NCBI RefSeq assembly: GCF_009649075.1
Contig: NZ_CP045737.1
Span: 868,001 to 932,000, forward strand
Reading direction: 5' to 3'
Source of the DNA: Aeromicrobium yanjiei
Lineage (GTDB): Bacteria > Actinomycetota > Actinomycetes > Propionibacteriales > Nocardioidaceae
Length of the DNA: 64,000 nt
Numbering within the stretch: position 1 is the stretch's first letter; every line of letters starts with the position of its first letter. A program made the position numbers and the translations under genes. Shown here piece after piece: positions 34,028 to 40,875 of this stretch. The notes beneath the pieces are model-generated. The model was not told the DNA's origin and made no database searches. It saw only the letters and a program-made list of their open reading frames with translations.

Positions 34028-34780
34028 TCAGTCGAGCTTGGCTGCGATGCCGGTGATCTGCTCGCCGACCTCGATGTCGATCGACTTGCGGATCTCGGAG
34101 CGGAAGATCCCCAGCGTGACCTGGCTCGCGATCGGCAGGAGGCCGTCCACGAGGTCGATGATGCGGCGCCAGTCGTGCTCGGGCAGGCCCGCGTCGATGA
34201 ACGGCTGGATCAGCTCGGTCACGACCTCGCGCACGAACGTGTCCGCGATGGTCCGCAGGTGGGACTGCAGCACGGGGAACAGGGAGATGACCGACTCCGG
34301 CGGCAGGCCGAGCGTCACGGCCGCGGCACCCGCACGCACCACCGCGGGCTCCATGAGGCGTACGCGGTCGCCGTCGAGCTTCTCGACCAGCCCGAGGCCC
34401 ACCATCGACTCGATCAGGGCGTCGTCGCGCTCGACGCCGGCGAGGGCTGCGAGGTCCTCGCGCGACATGATCTCGGCGTCACCCTCGTCGGGGAGGTCGA
34501 GGATCGTCATGAGGTCGAGGGTGTGCCCCGCGGCGTGGTGCGGGGTGTTCTGGATCGCCTTCTCGATCGCCGCGAGCGTGAAGCCGCGCTCGAGCAGCTG
34601 GCGCACGAGCTGCAGCCGCTGCAGGTGCTCGCGGTTGTAGTAGCCCGTGCGGCCCGCGAGGCGGGGTGCGTCGATCAGCCCGCGCGCGGCGTACGCACGC
34701 ACGTTGCGCACGGTCATCTGCGCCCGAGCCGCGAGCTCGTCGATCGTGAGCTCCTCGCCGGTGCCCGCGTCGTCAGCCAT
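34028..34780 (-). CDS. MerR family transcriptional regulator
   Basis: A 250-residue regulator. Residues 10-80 form the MerR winged helix (TIDELAARAQMTVRNVRAYAARGL, GRTGYYNREHLQRLQLVRQL). The rest is a long helical domain with no cysteine cluster, so it is not a metal sensor of the classic kind. It resembles actinobacterial MerR proteins with a DUF1836-like or unassigned effector domain. TATGCT ends 6 bases before the ATG. Its targets are unknown. It is divergent from yqgE. Confidence 0.88.
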   Translation of the reverse strand: MADDAGTGEELTIDELAARAQMTVRNVRAYAARGLIDAPRLAGRTGYYNREHLQRLQLVRQLLERGFTLAAIEKAIQNTPHHAAGHTLDLMTILDLPDEGDAEIMSREDLAALAGVERDDALIESMVGLGLVEKLDGDRVRLMEPAVVRAGAAAVTLGLPPESVISLFPVLQSHLRTIADTFVREVVTELIQPFIDAGLPEHDWRRIIDLVDGLLPIASQVTLGIFRSEIRKSIDIEVGEQITGIAAKLD

Positions 34781-34842
34781 GCCACGAGCATAGGGCTTTC
34801 GGCAGTGTCGCCTGGCGGAGCACCACGGGGCATCATGGAGAC

Positions 34843-35391
34843 ATGGACTCCCTGCGCGGAACGATGCTGGTGGCCACCCCGGCCATCGAGGCGGGTCCCT
34901 TCCTGCGCAGCGTCGTGTTCCTGCTCGACCACGACCAGGACGGTGCACTCGGCGTGATCGTCAACCGTCCGCTGGACACCGCCGAGGTCGACGACGTCCT
35001 GCCGGACTGGGCCGGCCTCGTCAACGCGCCGGTGTGCCTGTTCGAGGGCGGACCGGTCGCGATGGACTCCGCGCTCGCGCTGGGCGTCATCGCGGACGTC
35101 CCGCCCCTCGGCTGGCGGCAGATGGCAGGTCGGGTCGGGCTGATCGACCTCGACGGGCCGTTGCCGGCGAGCGGTGAGCTGTACGGTCTGCGGGTCTTCG
35201 CCGGCTATGCGGGCTGGGGTCCCGGTCAGCTCGAGGAGGAGATCGCGGAGGGCGCCTGGCTCGTCGTCGTGGCCGAGGACGGCGATCTCATCTCGCCTCA
35301 CCCCGAGACGCTGTGGCGCGACGTCCTGCGGCGCCAGGACGACGACATCCGATTCTGGGCGACATTCCCGGACGACCCGTCGGCGAACTAG
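34843..35391 (+). CDS. YqgE/AlgH family protein
   Basis: A 182-residue UPF0301 protein. It starts GTMLVATPAIEAGPFLRSVVFLLDHDQDGALGVIVNRPL (read in segments) and contains the conserved FEGGPV and FAGYAGWGPGQLEEEI motifs. The family is widespread and structurally known but of unclear function. AlgH was once tied to alginate control. CATCAT (34831-34836) ends 6 bases before the ATG. It precedes the DUF3039-helicase pair by 33 bases. Confidence 0.93.
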   Translation: MDSLRGTMLVATPAIEAGPFLRSVVFLLDHDQDGALGVIVNRPLDTAEVDDVLPDWAGLVNAPVCLFEGGPVAMDSALALGVIADVPPLGWRQMAGRVGLIDLDGPLPASGELYGLRVFAGYAGWGPGQLEEEIAEGAWLVVVAEDGDLISPHPETLWRDVLRRQDDDIRFWATFPDDPSAN

Positions 35392-35424
35392 GAAACGGTC
35401 TCGGGCACTCGTTAGACTGTCGCC

Positions 35425-35706
35425 GTGGCTTTCTTCCAGCGTGGTTCGCAGACGGCACTCGACGAGCGCACCGACGAGCGTGTCGACCAGCGCCCCGAGG
35501 AAGGCGATCACGAGCGCTTCTCGCACTACGTGCCCAAGGACGAGCTGACCGAGGCCATGGTCATGGGCACGCCCGTCATCGCCCTGTGCGGCAAGGTGTG
35601 GACGCCCAGCCGCGATCCGCAGAGGTTCCCGGTCTGCCCCGAGTGCAAGGACATCTGGGAAGGTCTCGACAAGGGCGACGAGGGGGATCCGTCGGGTGAC
35701 GCGTAG
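35425..35706 (+). CDS. DUF3039 small putative zinc protein
   Basis: A 93-residue protein. After an acidic N-terminus it has HYVPKDELTEAMVMGTPVIALCGK and then VCPECKDIWE. Cys55, Cys71 and Cys74, with a nearby His34, suggest a small metal site. DUF3039 is confined to actinobacteria and lacks a known role. The start is GTG with TAGACT (35413-35418) ending 6 bases upstream. Its 3' end overlaps the helicase start by 11 bases, which implies coupled translation and perhaps a complex. Confidence 0.85.
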   Translation: MAFFQRGSQTALDERTDERVDQRPEEGDHERFSHYVPKDELTEAMVMGTPVIALCGKVWTPSRDPQRFPVCPECKDIWEGLDKGDEGDPSGDA

Positions 35707-37393
35707 CCAGCACCTCCGGGTCTGGCAGCGCGAGGCGTTCGAGCTCTACCAACGCACGCAACCGAGCGACTTCCTCACTGTCGCCACGCCCGGAGCCGGC
35801 AAGACCACGTTCGCCCTGACGATCGCCGCCGACCTCCTCGCGAAGGGTATCGTCGAGCGGATCGTCATCGTGACGCCCACCGACCACCTCAAGACGCAGT
35901 GGGCGCTGGCCGCCTCGGGCATCGGCATCGCGATCGATCCGACGCTGCCGAGCCAGGGGGCGCTCGGCTCGGGCTTCCAGGGCTTCGCGGTCACGTACGC
36001 GGGCCTTGCGGTCAACCCCAATGCGTACCGCGCCCGCATCGAGCACCGCTCGACGATGGTGATCATGGACGAGGTCCACCATGCCGGCGACGCGCTGACG
36101 TGGGGAGACGCCGTCCAGGAGGCCTGCGAGCCCGCGGTCCGGCGGCTCGCGCTGACCGGCACCCCGTTCCGCTCCGACGACAACCCCATCCCGTTCGTGA
36201 CGTACGCCCCGCAGGTCGACGGCACCGTCGCGAGCGTCGCGGACTACTCCTACGGCTACGGCCACGCGCTCAAGGACGGCGTCGTGCGACCCGTGCTGTT
36301 CATGGCCTACTCGGGCCGGATGCACTGGCGCACCCGTGCGGGCGACGAGGTCGCGGCCCGCCTCGGCGAGCCGCTCGACCGCGCCGCGACGGCCCAGGCG
36401 CTGCGCACCGCGCTCGACCCCAACGGCTCGTGGATCCCCGAGGTGCTCACCGCGGCGCACACCCGACTCAACGAGGTGCGCCGGCACGTCCCCGACGCGG
36501 GGGGCCTGGTGATCGCGAGCGATCAGGACAGCGCTCGTGCGTACGCCTCGGTGCTGGCCGAGATCACGGGTCTGAAGCCGACCGTGGTGCTGTCCGACGA
36601 GCCCGGCAGCAGCGCCAAGATCGCCGAGTTCTCGGCCGGCATGACGCCGTGGATGGTCGCGGTCCGCATGGTCTCCGAGGGCGTGGACATCCCGCGGCTG
36701 TCGGTCGGCGTGTACGCGACGACGACCTCGACCCCGCTCTACTTCGCCCAGGCCGTGGGCCGCTTCGTGCGTGCCCGGCGCAAGGGTGAGACGGCCTCGA
36801 TCTTCGTGCCGAGCGTGCCGCGCCTGCTCGAGCTGGCCTCGGACCTTGAGGCCCAGCGCGATCACGTGATCGGACGCGCGGTCAAGGACGAGGACGATCT
36901 GTTCGCCGCCGAGGCCGAGCTCATCGCCAAGGCGCAGGAGGACCAGGGCGCCTCCGACCAGCTGGGGGAGTACCGCGCGCTCGCGAGCGACGCCTCGTTC
37001 GACCGGCTCGTCTACGACGGCGGCGAGTTCGGCTACGACGCGCTCTCCGACGACGACGGCGAGCTCGACTTCCTGGGCATCCCCGGCCTGCTCGACCCCG
37101 ATCAGGTCGCCGAGCTGCTGAAGACCGCGCGCGCCAAGCGGGCCCAGGACAAGGCGGCCCGCGCGGAGCCCGAGATCGCGGCCGACGTCGCGTTCGAGCG
37201 CCGAAGCGAGCTGCGCCGTGAGCTGCAGGCGCTCGTCGGCGCGTGGCACCACCGCACGGGCGCCCCGCACGGCGTCACCCACAGCCGGCTGCGCTCGCAG
37301 TGCGGCGGACCTCCTGCGGCGCAGGCCTCGTCGGCCGAGCTGCAGGCGCGGATCGACGCGATCCGGGCGTGGGCGCTCAAGGCGTCCGGCTAG
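35696..37393 (+). CDS. Superfamily 2 DEAD/DEAH helicase (ERCC3-like), DUF3039-linked
   Basis: A 565-residue helicase. Walker A ATPGAGKTTFA is at about residues 29-39, the DEVH box is MDEVHH, motif III is LTGTPFR, and motif VI is QAVGRFVRARR. It resembles the XPB/RadD-like branch used in repair or restriction, without nuclease signatures. The C-terminal 150 residues are helical and charged. The GTG start overlaps the DUF3039 gene. The pair recurs in actinobacteria and no function is assigned. Confidence 0.9.
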   Translation: MTRSQHLRVWQREAFELYQRTQPSDFLTVATPGAGKTTFALTIAADLLAKGIVERIVIVTPTDHLKTQWALAASGIGIAIDPTLPSQGALGSGFQGFAVTYAGLAVNPNAYRARIEHRSTMVIMDEVHHAGDALTWGDAVQEACEPAVRRLALTGTPFRSDDNPIPFVTYAPQVDGTVASVADYSYGYGHALKDGVVRPVLFMAYSGRMHWRTRAGDEVAARLGEPLDRAATAQALRTALDPNGSWIPEVLTAAHTRLNEVRRHVPDAGGLVIASDQDSARAYASVLAEITGLKPTVVLSDEPGSSAKIAEFSAGMTPWMVAVRMVSEGVDIPRLSVGVYATTTSTPLYFAQAVGRFVRARRKGETASIFVPSVPRLLELASDLEAQRDHVIGRAVKDEDDLFAAEAELIAKAQEDQGASDQLGEYRALASDASFDRLVYDGGEFGYDALSDDDGELDFLGIPGLLDPDQVAELLKTARAKRAQDKAARAEPEIAADVAFERRSELRRELQALVGAWHHRTGAPHGVTHSRLRSQCGGPPAAQASSAELQARIDAIRAWALKASG

Positions 37394-37444
37394 GGTTCGT
37401 CGACCACCTCTCGCCGCGCGCGACATGAGCCGAAGGACCTGCCG

Positions 37445-38386
37445 TTGAGCACCATGGCCCCCCGCACCCGACTGTTCGCTCGACTCATGCGGCTGGTCGA
37501 GAAGGGCATCGAGGAGGTCGAGGACCTGCCGGCCCACCGTGCGAAGCGGGTGCGGCTGCAGCGCTCCGCGGTCGGGCAGCGACTCTTCGGCCGGGTCCAC
37601 GCGCAGGCCACGCAGCAGGAGATCACGATCGGCTCGGGATCCCGCGCGCTCGTGCACCGGCCCACGGACGTCGCGGGACCGCTGCCGTGCGTCGTCAACT
37701 TCCACGGCGGCGGCTGGGTCCAGGGCAATCCCGAGCAGTCCGGCTGGCTCGCGAGCAGCGTCGCGGTCGGCGCCCGGGCGGTCGTGATCTCGCCGTCGTA
37801 CCGGTTGGCCCCGGACGCCCCGTTCCCGGCCGGCGTGGAGGACTGCTGGGATGCGCTCACGTGGGTCGTCGACCACGCGGACGAGCTGGGCGTCGACCCC
37901 TCGCGCATCTCGCTGATGGGTGACAGCGCGGGCGGCAACCTCGCCGCGGTCATGACGCTGCTGGCCCGCGACGCGGGTGGACCCGAGATCCGGTCCCAGG
38001 TGCTGATCTATCCCGGCGTCGAGATGTACGACCGATGGCCCTCGGAGGACCGGAACGCCGAGGCGCCCGTGCTGACGTCGCGCAACATGCGGGCGTACGT
38101 CCGGCTCTACCTCGACGCACAGCACGGCACCGAGGACTTCCGCGCCTCCCCGATCCGGGCGGCCTCCCACGCAGGGCTGCCCAAGGCGTTCATCCTCACC
38201 GCGGAGCACGATCCGCTGCTCGACAACGGCTCGAGGTATCGCGATGCGCTCGTGGAGGCGGGGGTGCCGGTCCGCTACGTCGAGTACGAGGGCGCGATCC
38301 ACGGCTTCCTCAGCCTGCCCGGTGTCGTGCCGGTCGCCCGGCGCGCCCTCGACGACATCGTGGACTTCCTCCGCGCGACGGCCTAG
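37445..38386 (+). CDS. Alpha/beta hydrolase, hormone-sensitive-lipase (esterase) type
   Basis: A 313-residue carboxylesterase of family IV. HGGGW forms the oxyanion hole, GDSAGGN has the nucleophilic Ser, EHDPLLDNG the Asp, and GAIHGFLSLPG the His. The first 60 residues are a helical cap. The start is TTG at 37445, since GAAGGA lies 7 bases before it. The ATG three codons later is too far from that site. No signal peptide. The substrate is unknown, probably short-chain esters. Confidence 0.92.
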   Translation: MSTMAPRTRLFARLMRLVEKGIEEVEDLPAHRAKRVRLQRSAVGQRLFGRVHAQATQQEITIGSGSRALVHRPTDVAGPLPCVVNFHGGGWVQGNPEQSGWLASSVAVGARAVVISPSYRLAPDAPFPAGVEDCWDALTWVVDHADELGVDPSRISLMGDSAGGNLAAVMTLLARDAGGPEIRSQVLIYPGVEMYDRWPSEDRNAEAPVLTSRNMRAYVRLYLDAQHGTEDFRASPIRAASHAGLPKAFILTAEHDPLLDNGSRYRDALVEAGVPVRYVEYEGAIHGFLSLPGVVPVARRALDDIVDFLRATA

Positions 38387-38402
38387 CGCGATCCGCCGGG
38401 CA

Positions 38403-38431
38403 TTGTGACAGCGTCACTGTCACGGTAGTGT
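38403..38431 (+). promoter_or_regulatory. Promoter and inverted repeat before the MpaB-like gene
   Basis: TTGTGA (38403-38408), 17 bases, TAGTGT (38426-38431), ending 6 bases before the ATG. The inverted repeat GTGACA-N7-TGTCAC (38405-38423) lies across the -35 and spacer, a repressor-site position. Confidence 0.6.
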
Positions 38432-38437
38432 CCGGAC

Positions 38438-39316
38438 ATGAGGCGAGATCACTGGCAGCGTGAGATCGATCGACTCGACCCCGAGACGCAGTACGAGCAG
38501 ATCGTCCGGATCACCGCGATGCACGAGTTCCCGTGGGACTCGCAGCAGGCGCTCAGCTTCGCGCTGTTCCGCACGTACGCGGTGCCCTCGATCGGTCGCC
38601 TGCTGCACGAGACCGGTGAGTTCACCGGCGCGACGCAGAAGCGGCACGACGACACCGCGCTGATCCTGGAGACGCTGGCCGCCGAGGGTCTGGACTCGCC
38701 GGACGGCCGGGCCGGGGTGCGCCGGATGAACCAGATGCACGGCAGCTACGACATCTCCAACGACGACCTGCGCTACGTGCTCTCGACGTTCGTGGTGACC
38801 CCGGTGCGGTGGATCACGAGGTACGGCTGGCGGCCCGGGCTCGACGCGGAGAAGACGGCGACCGTGCGCTACTACCAGCGGCTCGGCCGGCTCATGGGCA
38901 TTCGCGACATCCCCGCCGACTACGACGGGTTCGCCGAGCTGATGGACGCCTACGAGCGCGACACCTACGCGTTCGACCCCAGGTCCCGGGCCGTGGCCGA
39001 TGCGACCCTCGACCTGTTCGTGGGCTTCTACCCGCGGCCGCTTCGCCCGGCGATGCGCCGGTTCAGCATCGCGCTGCTGGACGACCACCTGCGCGAGGCG
39101 TTCGGCTATCCGCGGCCGCCGCGGCTCGTGACCGCGCTCGCCCACGGGTCGCTGGTGGCCCGCGGCCGGATCGTCCGGTTCCTCCCGCCCCGCCGCAGGC
39201 CGGCGTTCCTGCGCGACACACACCGCATCCGTTCCTATCCGGGCGGGTTCATGATCGAGCGGCTCGGCACGTTCCCGGCGACGATGCCGCAGGACGGCAG
39301 CTCGCCCAAGGGCTGA
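38438..39316 (+). CDS. MpaB-like oxygenase (DUF2236 family)
   Basis: A 292-residue protein of the latex-clearing/MpaB-like family. RHDDTALILETLAAEG and MNQMHGSYDISNDDLRYVL are the conserved segments with histidines that hold haem or metal in relatives, followed by FVVTPVRWITRYGWR. Members include latex-clearing Lcp oxygenases and mycophenolic-acid MpaB. The substrate here is unknown. No signal peptide. The promoter has its own inverted repeat and the message appears leaderless. Confidence 0.82.
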   Translation: MRRDHWQREIDRLDPETQYEQIVRITAMHEFPWDSQQALSFALFRTYAVPSIGRLLHETGEFTGATQKRHDDTALILETLAAEGLDSPDGRAGVRRMNQMHGSYDISNDDLRYVLSTFVVTPVRWITRYGWRPGLDAEKTATVRYYQRLGRLMGIRDIPADYDGFAELMDAYERDTYAFDPRSRAVADATLDLFVGFYPRPLRPAMRRFSIALLDDHLREAFGYPRPPRLVTALAHGSLVARGRIVRFLPPRRRPAFLRDTHRIRSYPGGFMIERLGTFPATMPQDGSSPKG

Positions 39317-39383
39317 ATTGAGGTTGCCGGAAGGACGGGGCGTGCTCACCATGGAGAGATCCGCCTCGACGACAGGACCGATC

Positions 39384-40340
39384 ATGAGACATCTTCGTTG
39401 GGCGGTGGGACTCGCCGCAGCGGCCGTGGTCGCGACCGTCCTGCCCGCCTCCGCCCACCCCGCCCAGGACCGACGCCCCGCGCCACCGGATCGCATCGAG
39501 CTGCCGGCCGGCTGGCTGCCCGAGGGCATCACCACGGACGGCAAGAATCTCTACTCCGGGTCCCGCGCCGACGGAGCCATCCTGAAGATCGGCATCGCGT
39601 CGGGACGCACCACCCGCTTCGCCGGGGCGACCGGACGCGTGGCGGTCGGCATCGACTACGACCGGCGCCGCGACGTCCTGTGGGTCGCCGGGGGCGCCGG
39701 CAAGGAGGTGCGTGCGCAGGACGCCGACACCGGCAAGGTCCTGGCGACGTACGCCTTCCCGAGCGTGAGCGCGCGGTTCGTCAACGACCTGACCGTGACC
39801 CGCAGCGGCGTCTACGCCACCGACTCGCTGTCGAAGGAGCTGCTGGTCGTCCCGTTCACGCGCGGACGGAGCGCCAAGCTGCCCGCGGCCGGGCGGGCCA
39901 AGATCGTGCCGTTGACCGGCGATCTTCAGCTCGCGGCGGGCAACAACCTCAACGGCATCGTGAGCTACGGCAAGGCACTGGTCGCGGTGCAGAGCAACAC
40001 CGGTCTGCTCCTTCGCATCGACCCGCGATCGGGCCGGACCCGCCAGATCGACACCGGCGGGACGACCTTCGTCAACGGTGACGGGCTCGAGCGGGGCCGT
40101 GGGGTGCTCTACGTCGTGCAGAACCGGCTCAACAAGATCGCGGTCGTCGACCTCGACCGGCGCCAGCGGACCGGCGAGCTCGTCGACATGATCGAACGGG
40201 CCGACTTCGCGGACGAGATCGACGTGCCCAGCACGGTCGCCCTCGTGAAGGACTCGCTGTTCGTGGTCAACGCCCGGTTCGGGACGCCGAGCCCGGAGAC
40301 GGCTGCTTACTGGATCACGCGCGCGGACGCGCGACGCTGA
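39384..40340 (+). CDS. Secreted beta-propeller protein, SMP-30/NHL-like
   Basis: A 318-residue exported protein. The signal is RWAVGLAAAAVVATVLPASA, cut after ASA. The mature part reads as repeated strands with a propeller rhythm (WLPEGITTDGKNLYSGSRADG, GIDYDRRRDVLWVAGG, NDLTVTRSGVYATDSLSKEL, NGIVSYGKALVAVQ). Relatives include gluconolactonase-like and superoxide-dismutase-like propellers. No catalytic set is certain. The start chosen, ATG 39384, gives a clean signal peptide and has AGGA 6 bases upstream. ATG 39351 is possible. Confidence 0.8.
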   Translation: MRHLRWAVGLAAAAVVATVLPASAHPAQDRRPAPPDRIELPAGWLPEGITTDGKNLYSGSRADGAILKIGIASGRTTRFAGATGRVAVGIDYDRRRDVLWVAGGAGKEVRAQDADTGKVLATYAFPSVSARFVNDLTVTRSGVYATDSLSKELLVVPFTRGRSAKLPAAGRAKIVPLTGDLQLAAGNNLNGIVSYGKALVAVQSNTGLLLRIDPRSGRTRQIDTGGTTFVNGDGLERGRGVLYVVQNRLNKIAVVDLDRRQRTGELVDMIERADFADEIDVPSTVALVKDSLFVVNARFGTPSPETAAYWITRADARR

Positions 40341-40747
40341 CGCCAGGACCGCCACGCGCCGGTTGACCACAGCGCCCAGAGCACGAGCAGCGGCTGGAAG
40401 AGCAGCCGTACGGCGCGGGCGCGGTCCGAGTCGAGCCCGAAGGCGTCCGTCCTGGTGACCAGCTGGGAGATGTTGCCGGGGAAGATCGCGACGAAGAAGG
40501 CCGCCACGACCCATCCCACGGTGGCCCGGTGGCGTCGCGGTGCGGCGATCAGCGCCCCGCCGAGGGTCAGCTCGGCGACACCCGAGGCGAGCACCACGAG
40601 ATCGGTGTCGACGGGGATCCATGGCGGCACCTGGGCGGAGAACTCCTGACGCGCGAAGGTCAGGTGGCTGGTGCCGGCGAACAACAGCATCGCGCCGAGG
40701 GCTAGGCGCCCGGTCGTGCGCACGGGGGAGGTCAAGGGCATGCGCAC
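40307..40747 (-). CDS. DoxX-like membrane protein
   Basis: A 146-residue protein with four likely helices: RLALGAMLLFAGTSHLTF, VVLASGVAELTLGGALIAA, TVGWVVAAFFVAIFPGNISQ and RLLFQPLLVLWALW. This is the DoxX/DUF4267-like four-helix pattern. The GTG start at 40747 has GAGGA 6 bases upstream. An ATG two codons later is less well placed. Its 3' end overlaps the converging propeller gene by 34 bases. Confidence 0.78.
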   Translation of the reverse strand: MRMPLTSPVRTTGRLALGAMLLFAGTSHLTFARQEFSAQVPPWIPVDTDLVVLASGVAELTLGGALIAAPRRHRATVGWVVAAFFVAIFPGNISQLVTRTDAFGLDSDRARAVRLLFQPLLVLWALWSTGAWRSWRQRRASARVIQ

Positions 40748-40875
40748 CAGCGTTCCTCAAGGGCAGCGTGTGCGCACGACGGAGAACGCCGGCCCACGAG
40801 CTCGCGCAGGCATTCGCCTAGGGGTCGGCGGCCGTTCACCGCGCGGTCGAGGTCTGTTGCGCTGACGTCGACAGC

